This document shows positions 37,270 through 45,652 of a stretch of DNA of 64,000 bases, piece by piece (the first letter of the stretch is position 1; each line of letters starts with the position of its first letter). The stretch is taken from NCBI GenBank assembly GCA_030748215.1, contig JASMMK010000019.1:62001-126000 (forward strand), written 5' to 3'. Made by a program: the position numbers and the translations under genes. Below the pieces are notes generated by a model. The model saw nothing but the letters and a program-made list of their open reading frames with translations. It was not told the DNA's origin and made no database searches. Origin of the DNA: Candidatus Scalindua sp. (GTDB taxonomy: Bacteria; Planctomycetota; Brocadiia; Brocadiales; Scalinduaceae).

Positions 37270-38859
37270 TTATTCCTTCTCAAGAGCATCACTGACAATT
37301 GCATTGGTTGTCAACAGTAACCCTGCAATACTTGCCGCATTTTGAAGTGCAGTTTTAACTACCTTTGCCGGATCGATAACGCCTGCCTTAACCAGATCAG
37401 TATACTTCTCTCTGGCAACATCAAATCCTTCATTCCCTTCCATCTCTTTTACCTTCTGAACGACTAAAACTCCGTTCAGACCTGCATTATCAGCAATTTG
37501 TCTAAGTGGAGCTTCAAGTGTTTTACGGATGATGTTTACTCCAATCTTTTCATCTTCATCAAGTTCCGCATCTACCTTCTTCAAAGCTTTCTCTGACCTT
37601 AAAAGCGCAACGCCTCCTCCGGGCAAAATCCCTTCCTGAGCAGCAGCCTTGGTAGCATGCATTGCATCCTCTAATCGAGCCTTCTTCTCCTTCATCTCTG
37701 CTTCAGTAGCAGCCCCAACACTTATCTTTGCTATTCCGCCGGCAAGTTTCGCAAGCCTTGCCTGCAATTTCTCTACATCATAATCTGAAGTAGAGTTTTC
37801 AATTTCATTTCTTATCTGCTGTACTCTGCCTTGAATCTCCTTTTTCGATCCACTGCCTTCAATAATCATCGTACAATCCTTATCGATAATCACCTTCTTC
37901 GCTCCACCCAGATCTGACAGCTTAAGAGTGTCCAATCCTACTCCAAGATCTTCAAATATTGCATCAGCACCGGTTACTGCAGCGATATCACCAAGCATTG
38001 CCTTACGCTTATCTCCGAATTCAGGCGCTTTCACCACTGCACATTTCAATGTTCCGCGCATCTTATTAACCACGAGAGTTGTAAGCGCTTCACCTTCCAG
38101 ATCCTCAGCAATAACCAATAACGGCTTACCGGATTGTGAAATTTTCTCCAATAAGGGTAAAAGATCCTTTAATGCTGAAATCTTTTTCTCATAAACAAGG
38201 ATGTACGGATCTTCGAAAACAACCTGCATCTTCTCTGTATCTGTAATAAAATATGGAGACAGGTAGCCCTTGTCAAATTGCATTCCCTCAACAAGCTCCA
38301 CCGTAGTTTCCAAACCCTGTCCCTCTTCAACTGCTATGACGCCATCACTGCCGGCTCGCTCCATGGCATTTGATATCTGTTTCCCAATCTCAGAGTCATT
38401 ATTAGCCGCAATAGTACCTACCTGCTCGATCTCCTTCTTTCCGGAAACCCCGATGCTCATTTTAACGAGTTCTGTGGTTATCGCCTCCACGGCTTTCTCA
38501 ATACCTTTTTTAATTCCAACCGGATTCGCCCCGGCGACAAGACTTTTCAGCCCTTCAGTATATATTGATTCTGACAATACCGTTGCAGTTGTTGTTCCGT
38601 CACCGGCAATGTCATTCGTCTTAGACGCGACTTCTTTTACCAGCTGCGCACCTATGTTCTCATACGCATCTTCAAACTCCAACTCATTTGCAACAGTAAC
38701 ACCATCTTTTGTTATCGTCGGAGAACCAAAACTTTTTTCAATGATCACATTTCTGCCCTTTGGACCCATGGTTACTTTGACAGCATTTGCCAACTTATTT
38801 ATTCCATCTTTTATAGCCATACCCGCTTCGTGGCCACACAGTACTTTTTTACCAGCCAT
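37270..38859 (-). CDS. groL: Chaperonin GroEL (Hsp60)
   Basis: ATP-driven protein-folding chaperonin. ATP-site motifs [19 protein letters not shown] and [10 protein letters not shown] are intact, as is the apical region GYLSPYF. It ends in IVSDALEKE without the Gly-Gly-Met repeat tail of many GroELs. It follows groES by 13 bp. Confidence 0.98.
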   Translation of the reverse strand: MAGKKVLCGHEAGMAIKDGINKLANAVKVTMGPKGRNVIIEKSFGSPTITKDGVTVANELEFEDAYENIGAQLVKEVASKTNDIAGDGTTTATVLSESIYTEGLKSLVAGANPVGIKKGIEKAVEAITTELVKMSIGVSGKKEIEQVGTIAANNDSEIGKQISNAMERAGSDGVIAVEEGQGLETTVELVEGMQFDKGYLSPYFITDTEKMQVVFEDPYILVYEKKISALKDLLPLLEKISQSGKPLLVIAEDLEGEALTTLVVNKMRGTLKCAVVKAPEFGDKRKAMLGDIAAVTGADAIFEDLGVGLDTLKLSDLGGAKKVIIDKDCTMIIEGSGSKKEIQGRVQQIRNEIENSTSDYDVEKLQARLAKLAGGIAKISVGAATEAEMKEKKARLEDAMHATKAAAQEGILPGGGVALLRSEKALKKVDAELDEDEKIGVNIIRKTLEAPLRQIADNAGLNGVLVVQKVKEMEGNEGFDVAREKYTDLVKAGVIDPAKVVKTALQNAASIAGLLLTTNAIVSDALEKE

Positions 38860-38872
38860 TCTGTTCTCCTAA

Positions 38873-39160
38873 CTATTCAATTATTGCAAGAATATCATCT
38901 TCAGCCATTAACAGGTACTCTTCACCATCAATATCAATCTCAGTTCCCGCGTAAGATGTAAATACAACTCTGTCCCCTTTTTTAACCTGAAACTTTGCCC
39001 TTGTGCCACTGTCCAGCAACTTTCCATCACCAAGAGCAATTATCTTTCCCTCTTTTGGTTTTTCTTTAGCTGCATCAGGTAATACGATACCTCCGGCAGA
39101 TTTTTCTGCTGCATCAAATCTTTTAACTAAAATTTTTTCTCCTAATGGTTTTGTCTTCAT
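38873..39160 (-). CDS. groS: Co-chaperonin GroES (Hsp10)
   Basis: A 95-residue GroEL cap. Conserved parts are KPLGEKILVKR, the mobile loop KSAGGIVLPDAAKEKP and the C-terminal EDDILAIIE. I see no CIRCE-type repeat in the 41 bases upstream, so HrcA control is not supported here. Confidence 0.97.
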   Translation of the reverse strand: MKTKPLGEKILVKRFDAAEKSAGGIVLPDAAKEKPKEGKIIALGDGKLLDSGTRAKFQVKKGDRVVFTSYAGTEIDIDGEEYLLMAEDDILAIIE

Positions 39161-39201
39161 TGCTTACTGTCCCCTTTCTAAGGATTGATTAACTTAACAA
39201 T

Positions 39202-39606
39202 TTATTTCCAATAGTACTTTTCGAGTGATTGTTCTACCGCGTACTTAATTATCTCTTTTTTTATCGGCTTCGCTATTAAAGTGTATGCATCTGCCTCAAT
39301 AGCCTCAAATTTTAAATCTTTAGAGGTATCCGCAGATACAAAAATACAGGGAATCTGGATATTCTTCTCTTCCTTGATAAATTCAAACGTTTCAAAACCA
39401 CTAAAGTCCGGCATGTGCACATCCATAATCAACACATGCAACAATTCATGCTTTGCGATTTCAACGGCCTCCCTGCCACAACTAGCCAGGTATGTTGTAT
39501 AACCTTCTGGTTCGAATATATCGTTCAGGCTGGAACGACAATTATCATCATCGTCGGTTATTAAGATCTTGTAATCAGCCTTATCACGTTTTAACAGTGT
39601 CATCAT
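39202..39606 (-). CDS. Stand-alone receiver-domain response regulator
   Basis: A 134-residue single-receiver protein. Acidic pocket DDDD near residue 18, phospho-acceptor Asp in LIMDVHMPDFSG and Lys in IAKPIKK. No output domain. The start is one of two adjacent ATGs without a good ribosome site. A sigma-54 promoter match lies 40 bp upstream and paired palindromes lie farther up. It points toward groES but is separated from it by 41 bp; read-through is possible. Confidence 0.85.
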   Translation of the reverse strand: MMTLLKRDKADYKILITDDDDNCRSSLNDIFEPEGYTTYLASCGREAVEIAKHELLHVLIMDVHMPDFSGFETFEFIKEEKNIQIPCIFVSADTSKDLKFEAIEADAYTLIAKPIKKEIIKYAVEQSLEKYYWK

Positions 39607-39646
39607 GATATAGTTTTAATCTAAAATAATGTACTCGTAGTTAACA

Positions 39647-39661
39647 GCAAACAAAATGCCA
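39647..39661 (-). promoter_or_regulatory. Sigma-54 promoter of the receiver gene
   Basis: On the minus strand TGGCATTTTGTTTGC, with GG and GC exactly 10 bp apart and TTGC at -12. The predicted start site is about 30 nt before the ATG of the receiver gene. Confidence 0.65.
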
Positions 39662-39757
39662 ATAATATCTATATGATTAGAACAGATAATAAATACGTAA
39701 GTTATTGTAAAATAGCTGCTTGCAATCATGCAACAAGCAATATCAAAATATCTATGC

Positions 39758-39810
39758 TGCCACAATGGCACACGAGGCAATTTTAAAAAAAATTTGCTGC
39801 CAATTTGGCA
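39758..39810. promoter_or_regulatory. Paired TGCCA-N3-TGGCA palindromes
   Basis: TGCCACAATGGCA (39758-39770) and TGCCAATTTGGCA (39798-39810) are perfect 5+5 dyads, both preceded by GC. Their centres are 40 bp apart. They lie about 100-150 bp upstream of the sigma-54 promoter of the receiver gene, which suits enhancer sites for a sigma-54 activator different from the one proposed for nxr. Confidence 0.5.
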
Positions 39811-39815
39811 TTTAT

Positions 39816-40517
39816 TTACTTACCTGCTGAATACATTTCACCACGCAGGTGAGGCAGTGTGAAGTTAAACTCACCCGCAAGCGTTATGGCGGCAGCGGCA
39901 GCAGCAAATTCTTTTGATGTCCCTATTTCCCATAAACTTGAGAACTTCTCTGGCTGTTGGACAAATCGGACCTTCTCTGTTTGAAGTGGTGCCTACCTCA
40001 AGATTAGGCAGTTCTACTCCGAATATTACCTCTTCTCCCCTGATTTCAACGTATACGTTTTCTGTGCAGGAAACATTATACGGACGCGGATTGACTTTAG
40101 TACCACGGTAGAGTGCAGGGATAATTTCCCCTCCCATTCCTGAGTAAACAAAACCGCCCTGTTCCTGCATAACACCCTGACGGTCAATCTCCATATACGA
40201 CATCAATTTATCAATACCTGTCTTGCTCATTTTCTCGTAAGCCGGTATGGGTATTTTAACCTGTGCAGAGACATAACGTCCGCGACGGTTTCGTGGTAAC
40301 GGCTTCAGGTCTCCATCAAAACCCATAGCGATGAGGCTCTGTATAAATCGAACTCCCTTAGCATTGAACTCAGCATCAGGACTGCCCCTGGCAAATCCAA
40401 CGGCAGCTGAAGTAACACCATGTCCCCTGGCATATTCAAATCTGGTACAAAAACAGATGTAGATAAAAAACTGCCCGTGATGTTGTCTTCTTACAAATTC
40501 AACCTCGTAAATTTCTC
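39816..40517 (-). pseudogene. HMG-CoA reductase-like gene, truncated and frameshifted
   Basis: The frame open from about 40517 reads FEYARGHGVTSAAVGFARG, then RRGRYVSAQVKIP and VELPNLEVGTT. This order resembles the GRG..V and P-x-LEVGT blocks of HMG-CoA reductases. It then stops at 39871. In the next frame the natural end follows (IGTSKEFAAAAAAITLAGE up to a stop at 39816), so one extra base in the A-run at 39925-39927 breaks the gene. The N-terminal half of a normal reductase (about 400 residues) is missing. Catalytic residues are not clearly conserved, so the family call is tentative. Confidence 0.45.
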
Positions 40518-40535
40518 AAGGTTGACGGGCTCGTA

Positions 40536-40775
40536 ATGGTTAATTCGTATGAGGACGAAGTGATTGCGGAACAAGATGAAGCCCATACAGAGAATGAGAA
40601 GATTATAACGATTAATATTACTGTTAATGAAAGTGATGGGCCAAAACAGCCCCACCCAGCCCCTTTTCACTTTGTAAGAATGACTGACGGTGAAGAGCCA
40701 TGGACCCATGTACATGCCACAGATCGTAGCGGAACAAGCGTCAATTATCCCATCACTAAGATATCTTTTGCATAA
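40536..40775 (+). CDS. Small acidic hypothetical protein
   Basis: A 79-residue acidic protein I do not recognise (NSYEDEVIAEQDEAHTENEK, later HPAPFHFVRMTDGEEPW). Its composition looks like a real protein, while the opposite strand translates to a hydrophobic shadow. The frame is open for 20 codons upstream of the ATG without a ribosome site, so the start is uncertain. It lies head to head with the broken reductase-like gene. Confidence 0.4.
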   Translation: MVNSYEDEVIAEQDEAHTENEKIITINITVNESDGPKQPHPAPFHFVRMTDGEEPWTHVHATDRSGTSVNYPITKISFA

Positions 40776-40867
40776 GCACAAAAAAGAAGTTGAAGGACAA
40801 TACTTTCAGCCGTACTGCACGCAGAACAAGAAATATTTTTTTATAAATTAACTGGAGAGATAATATC

Positions 40868-41059
40868 ATGAGTGATTCTAAGGAAGTACTGGTAGTTACA
40901 TCTGAACTTAAAAAATATATTCGTTCAACAGCATATATGAGCACTTCTGCCAACGTTGCACCAGCCTTGTCTGATACCATTCGTAATTTGTGTGATCAGG
41001 CTATTGAGAATGCAAAGGCAGACAAACGCAAGACCGTTATGGATAGAGACTTTTTTTAA
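40868..41059 (+). CDS. Bacterial histone-fold protein
   Basis: A 63-residue protein fitting a single histone fold: SELKKYIRSTAYMSTS, then a long central helix (VAPALSDTIRNLCDQAIENAKADK), then the RKTVMDRDF end. The last block matches the RxTV/LxxxD segment of archaeal and bacterial histones. Small stand-alone histones are known in Bdellovibrio and related bacteria. GGAGAG precedes the ATG at good spacing, and a strong terminator follows, so it is a one-gene transcript. It probably binds DNA as a dimer. Confidence 0.7.
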   Translation: MSDSKEVLVVTSELKKYIRSTAYMSTSANVAPALSDTIRNLCDQAIENAKADKRKTVMDRDFF

Positions 41060-41077
41060 GGTCTAGTGTCTAAATAC

Positions 41078-41113
41078 AAATGGGAAACCTGATTTCAATC
41101 AGGTTTCCCATTT
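41078..41113. terminator. Bidirectional terminator after the histone-fold gene
   Basis: A perfect 16-bp stem (AAATGGGAAACCTGAT, 41078-41093, with 41098-41113) and a TTCA loop, with A and T runs at the arms. It lies between the convergent histone-fold and rubrerythrin genes and can serve both. Confidence 0.9.
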
Positions 41114-41163
41114 AAAATGAATCAATTCATGGGTCTATAGAATAGACTCCATATTAGTTACAT

Positions 41164-41583
41164 TTAGAAATATCTTTTCAGCAACCCTTCAAGAGCCTTT
41201 GCATGACGAGCTTCATCTTGTGAAGACTCATCAAAGAAATTTCCCGCTTCTTCCACACCGGCCTCCTTAGCCTTGACAGATGCATTTTTCTTACCTTTGT
41301 TAGCACCTTGTTCGCCTGATAGCATTTTCTCCAGATTTTCTTTTGTAGATGTACTTATTTTGCCGTTCAGCTCCGCAAAGCGCGCTGCATGCCATGCTTC
41401 ATCCATTGCAAGTGATTTCAGAACTTCCGCTACCTCCGAAAATCCTTCCCTTTGCGCCTGTCGAGACATTGCCAGATACAAACCTACCTCAGCAGTCTCA
41501 CCCTGAAAATTCGCATTTACCGCGTCCTCTACTACACTTCCTTTAGCACTACCAATAGTATTTTCATTAACTAAATCTGCCAT
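41164..41583 (-). CDS. Rubrerythrin-family di-iron protein without rubredoxin domain
   Basis: A 139-residue four-helix protein with two iron-binding helix pairs: [19 protein letters not shown] with [12 protein letters not shown], and [26 protein letters not shown]. No rubredoxin cysteines are present, and a Lys-rich linker joins the halves. Members detoxify peroxide in anaerobes. It is transcribed alone. Confidence 0.88.
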   Translation of the reverse strand: MADLVNENTIGSAKGSVVEDAVNANFQGETAEVGLYLAMSRQAQREGFSEVAEVLKSLAMDEAWHAARFAELNGKISTSTKENLEKMLSGEQGANKGKKNASVKAKEAGVEEAGNFFDESSQDEARHAKALEGLLKRYF

Positions 41584-41734
41584 CTTTAAATTGTCTCCTA
41601 AAGTAAAGGTCTAAAATTATAGCATCGGTCATCAGTATCAAAAGACCAACCTTCAATCAATAATCATTACAGATTGAGAGAAATTATCATATTTTATTCC
41701 GTAAGTCAATAAGCGAATAATCTATTTCAAATAC

Positions 41735-42256
41735 CTAAGGATATACAGCATCGCCTCTCTCCTCTTCAGGCCTGCAATCCCATGTGGACCATGGCGTCCA
41801 ATACACGCACTTCCTTCCATCATTAAGCCAGAACACATTCCCTTTTCGCTTGCGAACACAACCCTGTTTGCCAAAAGTCCTCGAATGCACCTCCTCTATA
41901 TCAGCCTCCAGAAGAAAGTCTATCTGATGCCACTCAAATGGTGTTTTGTCCACAATCTCCCATAGCTCAATATCTGCCATAGTAAGATCTTTTGCCTCGT
42001 ATTTACTCTTTTCAACCGAGATGTTGTACTTAATGTTGTTTTCTACTTCAATCACTTCCACTTCCGGCATGCCGGACTCAACATCTTTCGCTGTATCCTT
42101 TTTATTTAGATTATTTGGGTTATTTGGACCTTTGTCCTGGTAGAGATTGAATACATCTGTATGTTGCGCATGAACGCTTTTCATTATTAAGCCATCAACA
42201 CTCGCAAGAAAAACAGAGACAGCCAGAACTATTGTGACTTTTATTATACCTTTCAT
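41735..42256 (-). CDS. Secreted hypothetical protein
   Basis: A 173-residue exported protein with a clear signal peptide (MKGIIKVTIVLAVSVFLASV). The body has an Asn/Pro-rich spacer, an acidic beta region (EVEVIEVENNIKYNISVEK) and a C-terminal domain with GCVRKRKGNVFW, KCVYWTPW and WDCRP, giving three cysteines. I start at the ATG at 42256, which follows AAAGGAG. The longer frame begins with a TTG next to that site. No family recognised. Confidence 0.65.
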   Translation of the reverse strand: MKGIIKVTIVLAVSVFLASVDGLIMKSVHAQHTDVFNLYQDKGPNNPNNLNKKDTAKDVESGMPEVEVIEVENNIKYNISVEKSKYEAKDLTMADIELWEIVDKTPFEWHQIDFLLEADIEEVHSRTFGKQGCVRKRKGNVFWLNDGRKCVYWTPWSTWDCRPEEERGDAVYP

Positions 42257-42397
42257 TAACAACTCCTTTCATTCAGTTTGAGTATACTGCTGTTTATTTC
42301 AGATCAGAGAGACCTATCATATGCAAATAGCAGAGATTTTACCACAGTAAATCGTAAATTCCTCACACGATGCGTAAAAGATATTATTATTCAGTAT

Positions 42398-43189
42398 CTA
42401 GCCCTTCCCCATCAGATCAAAGACTTCATCTATTGATGAACATTTTACCGGATATTCTATCTCGTCTCTCTTGATTATTACGATATCAATTTCTGCCTCA
42501 CTTGCAGACTGAATCTTTTCAGGGACACCCCCTGTCTTGCCACTATCTTTTGTAACCACAACATCAATTTTATATTGGTTGTATATCGCCGTATTAAGCT
42601 CTATTGTAAAAGGTCCCTGGAGGGCAAGAACATTTGACGGTTTGATCCCCATGTTTACACACTGTTCAATATGTGCCGGCATAGGCAGGATCCTGACAAA
42701 TATCTCTTTTTCATCTTTTAGCTTTACAAACTTTTCAGCGGCTGAAAAACCGGTTGTCAACAAAATCCTCTTTCTGTCAGATTTACTGCACCAACTTACC
42801 GCTTCATCCATGTCCTCAACAAGGTGTACGTACCCCAGTTTGTCTGTATCGGATTTACCAATATCACCACCTTCAGTAACCGAAGTAGATCTCTGAAACC
42901 TGATGTACTTAATACTGCTCTCTTCACTTGCCTTTATTGCGTTAAGAGATGCCTGGGTTGCGTATGGATGAGTCGCATCTATCAGGGTATCAATGTTTTT
43001 GTTTCGTATAAGTTCAGACAGTTCATTTGTGTCAAGCCTTCCCTGGATACATAAATGGCCCAAACCTTTTTTTTTATATATTTCTCGCCCATATTCAGTA
43101 GCGACTGTCGTAACAACATCTTCTCCTTTATCATTCAGTCTTTCAACTATCTCTCTGCCTTCTTCAGTACCTGACATTACCAATATCAA
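42398..43189 (-). CDS. cobK: Precorrin-6A/cobalt-precorrin-6A reductase
   Basis: Cobalamin synthesis reductase (CobK/CbiJ). It starts with the nucleotide-binding MILVMSGTEEGREI and has DTLIDATHPYATQASLNA and the VVTKDSGKTGG segment typical of the family. Length 263 residues. Its start overlaps the end of cobJ by 4 nt. Confidence 0.92.
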   Translation of the reverse strand: MILVMSGTEEGREIVERLNDKGEDVVTTVATEYGREIYKKKGLGHLCIQGRLDTNELSELIRNKNIDTLIDATHPYATQASLNAIKASEESSIKYIRFQRSTSVTEGGDIGKSDTDKLGYVHLVEDMDEAVSWCSKSDRKRILLTTGFSAAEKFVKLKDEKEIFVRILPMPAHIEQCVNMGIKPSNVLALQGPFTIELNTAIYNQYKIDVVVTKDSGKTGGVPEKIQSASEAEIDIVIIKRDEIEYPVKCSSIDEVFDLMGKG

Positions 43190-43902
43190 ACTTTGTAACC
43201 TCTCTTTGTCACCATATAATTATCATAAACAAATGTTGTTGAATTCCCGACTATCAATATTGTCGTCATATCTATCGGATGTCCCAGCACTTCACCAAGA
43301 TTAGTGATTGTTACATTTTGTTTTTTACGCATGGCACTTTTTACAATGCCGACAGGTGTATCAGGCGGCTTTCTGCTTAACAGTATCTCAATCGTCTTCT
43401 CAATCTGCCATTTCCTCTCTGAGCTTTTAGGATTATAAAGTACAACTACAAAATCTCCTTCTGCCGCAAGAGTTACCCTTTTCTCAATAACCTCCCAGGG
43501 AGTAAGAAGATCACTCAGGCTTATGGTAACGTGATCATGCATTAATGGAGCGCCCAAAAGTGCTGCCGCCGCATTCTCTGATGGAATACCCGGTACGATT
43601 TCAACAGGAATTTTCTGATCGGCATTTTTTGCAACCTCTAATACCAGGCCGGCCATTCCAAACACACCCGGATCTCCGCTGCTTATTACAGAAACAACTT
43701 TTCCCGCTTCTGCTTTTTCAATAGCCAGGAAAGCGCGATCAATCTCCGCACGCATTCCCGAGTTAATCACCTCTTTGCCTTCAACCAGTTCTTTTATCAG
43801 ATTAATATATGTCCTATAGCCAATAACGCAGTCAGAACCTTTTATTACTTCAACAGCCCTGATGCTCATATTTTCCATGTTACCGGGACCAATCCCTACC
43901 AC
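43186..43902 (-). CDS. cobJ: Precorrin-3B C17-methyltransferase
   Basis: SAM-dependent ring-contraction methyltransferase (CobJ/CbiH). The tetrapyrrole methylase motifs VGIGPGNMENMSIRA, ISSGDPGVFGMAGLV and VVLYNPKSSERKWQ are present. I use the GTG at 43902, preceded by AGGAAA. The frame is open upstream into cbiG but offers no better start. It overlaps cbiG by 7 nt and cobK by 4 nt. Confidence 0.92.
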   Translation of the reverse strand: MVGIGPGNMENMSIRAVEVIKGSDCVIGYRTYINLIKELVEGKEVINSGMRAEIDRAFLAIEKAEAGKVVSVISSGDPGVFGMAGLVLEVAKNADQKIPVEIVPGIPSENAAAALLGAPLMHDHVTISLSDLLTPWEVIEKRVTLAAEGDFVVVLYNPKSSERKWQIEKTIEILLSRKPPDTPVGIVKSAMRKKQNVTITNLGEVLGHPIDMTTILIVGNSTTFVYDNYMVTKRGYKV

Positions 43903-44681
43903 GAAAAGTTTTCCTGCGCTATTGCTACCGTTATTCCCGGATATTTCTGCCTCTTCAGTATTAATTTTGTCTTCCTCCCAGAGATAAGGGCTGCCGGTTC
44001 AGCAACACCCCCCACTCCAATCTTCTCTATTACAAAATCTGATTTAGAATAATCTTTCGCGCAACTATCGATCTCCGGCCTCGATACTACACGCAACGGA
44101 ATTCCAAGCTCCTCCAGTGCACGTATCAGGCCGGTTTCATCAGCTTTCAAGTCTACAGTACCTGCCAGTCGCACCCTGTCAATAGACACCTCAGCGCTTG
44201 CGAGAGCACTATTAATTGCCTCCTTAACCTCATCACTCCCTATGCCACGTTTACAACCTATACCAATTATAAGATCCTTCTGTGCCTCTGTCCCTGTTGT
44301 AATAACGGCATCTGTGTGAAGGATCTTCGCAACGTTATGTGCTAAATTATTTGCACCACCCTCATGCCCGGAAAGGAGGCTGATAACAAATCGACCCATA
44401 TCGTCAACCACTACCACTGCCGGGTCAGTATATTTATCCGTAATATGCGGGGCAATTGTACGCACTACGATACCTGATGCCATGATGAAGATAAACCCAT
44501 CATAACGAGAAAACAGTTCACCAACCTGATCACCAAATTTCTTTGAATAGTAAGTTGCTTTCAGCGCTTTCAGCTCAAATTTCTGAGGTAAAAAAACCGT
44601 TACTTCGTCGTCAAGTTTCTCCTTAATGCGTTTAGCTACATTAATTCCATCATCAGTTATAGCGATTAATGCAAGGTTCAT
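43896..44681 (-). CDS. cbiG: Cobalt-precorrin-5A hydrolase
   Basis: CbiG opens the lactone ring of cobalt-precorrin-5A in the oxygen-independent route. The family blocks DGFIFIMASGIVVRTIAPH, VISLLSGHEGGAN and IGIGCKRGIG are intact. Its 261 residues form the unfused type. First of the cbiG-cobJ-cobK run. I see no cobalamin riboswitch in the bases upstream. Confidence 0.92.
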   Translation of the reverse strand: MNLALIAITDDGINVAKRIKEKLDDEVTVFLPQKFELKALKATYYSKKFGDQVGELFSRYDGFIFIMASGIVVRTIAPHITDKYTDPAVVVVDDMGRFVISLLSGHEGGANNLAHNVAKILHTDAVITTGTEAQKDLIIGIGCKRGIGSDEVKEAINSALASAEVSIDRVRLAGTVDLKADETGLIRALEELGIPLRVVSRPEIDSCAKDYSKSDFVIEKIGVGGVAEPAALISGRKTKLILKRQKYPGITVAIAQENFSW

Positions 44682-44970
44682 ATTTGTAAATACCCCAATT
44701 CACATATCTCTTGACGCGTGTATAGATGTCCACAGAATACATTATATTACGGTTATAATTAAGGGTGTCAACTAAAAGTCATTATTACAAACCATTAAAT
44801 ATATTGATCACATTCTAAGGTAATAATTGACTTATTTTGGGGATTTATTGTTGTAAAACTGGGTCATATTTCCCAAAATGAGAATAACAATATTTTCCCC
44901 CTTTTAAACTATATCACATAAGCCTCATCGTATTAACATGTTACATATATAACCCCACAAACTACTGTAT

Positions 44971-44986
44971 TGGCACCTTAATTGCT
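44971..44986 (+). promoter_or_regulatory. Sigma-54 promoter of the PilZ gene
   Basis: TGGCACCTTAATTGCT matches the -24/-12 consensus fully, with GG and GC 10 bp apart. The predicted start is about 60 nt before the ATG at 45057. Upstream (44840-44885) the arms ATTTTGGG and CCCAAAAT form an inverted repeat that might be an activator site. The rest of 44682-44970 shows no gene. Confidence 0.7.
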
Positions 44987-45056
44987 TACTTTATATACGT
45001 AAAAAAACAATAAAATAAAACTTAGATCAACATAACACTAATTAAAGGAAGAAAAA

Positions 45057-45476
45057 ATGATGAATCGAAACCCAAATCAAATAAATGATCGAATGCACAA
45101 TGATGTAGATAGAAGAAAACATAAAAGAGTTGAGAAACCGATTATCATAAGATTTCGAATCAGACCCGAGAACAAGCAGGAAATGGCTTCTTCAGAGTGG
45201 GACATGGTGGGTGTAAATGATCTGGGTGTAGGAGGTCTGTTTTTTAACTCCAGCAACAATATACAGTGCGGCACTGTTCTGGAACTAAAGATAGGATTTT
45301 CCACATCTTCATCACCTGTTATGTGTACCGGAATGGTAACCCGCATAAAAAAACAACAAGACACATCTATTTTTGGTATTGCTGCAGCCTTTATGAATAT
45401 TGCAGAGAGTGAAAAAGAGCTAATCAACAGATTTGTCAATCAAACCATACCCTCACATCTAGCGCTAACGTGTTAA
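45057..45476 (+). CDS. PilZ-domain c-di-GMP receptor-like protein
   Basis: A 139-residue single PilZ domain. The RxxxR switch is in DRRKHKRVEKPIIIRF (residues 18-33), and the second motif is in VNDLGVGGLFFNSS. The usual D/NxSxxG has Gly for Ser here, so c-di-GMP affinity is uncertain. AAAGGAAG precedes the start. It is a single-gene unit behind a sigma-54 promoter. Confidence 0.8.
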   Translation: MMNRNPNQINDRMHNDVDRRKHKRVEKPIIIRFRIRPENKQEMASSEWDMVGVNDLGVGGLFFNSSNNIQCGTVLELKIGFSTSSSPVMCTGMVTRIKKQQDTSIFGIAAAFMNIAESEKELINRFVNQTIPSHLALTC

Positions 45477-45530
45477 GTCGCTATCACGACAAAAAACAAT
45501 CCTTCGGTTCCCTGCCTGAATGATCTCGTC

Positions 45531-45614
45531 GGGCAGGCGCTCAGGATGGAGTCACATCGAGTACCATAAGACGTCACATTGAGCATCATGAGGCGTCACG
45601 CTGAGCGCCTGCCC
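45531..45614. repeat. Intergenic repeat: 14-bp inverted arms around a 22-bp tandem unit
   Basis: GGGCAGGCGCTCAG (45531-45544) and its exact complement (45601-45614) flank three starts of a 22-bp unit beginning GTCACATCGAG, GTCACATTGAG and GTCACGCTGAG (45551, 45573, 45595). Such GTCAC...GAG units are common dispersed intergenic elements. It is GC-richer than its surroundings and could fold as a large hairpin at the end of the PilZ transcript. Confidence 0.7.
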
Positions 45615-45652
45615 GGCCGGATCTAACAAAAACTAGAGTGACATCAGTATCG

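Noticed and set aside
39161-39201. Search for a CIRCE heat-shock operator before groES
   Set aside because: No TTAGCACTC/GAGTGCTAA-type dyad is present.
40491-40781. Open frame on the minus strand opposite the small acidic gene
   Set aside because: Its translation is hydrophobic and Cys/Trp-rich, as expected for the antisense of an acidic coding sequence, and it has no ribosome site.
42329-42344. Possible sigma-54 site before the secreted hypothetical gene (TGGTAAAATCTCTGC on the minus strand)
   Set aside because: Spacing fits but TGGCA and TTGC each carry mismatches, so it is much weaker than the four reported sites.
44682-44760. Cobalamin riboswitch before cbiG
   Set aside because: No B12-box-like conserved sequence is visible and the leader is short and AT-rich.
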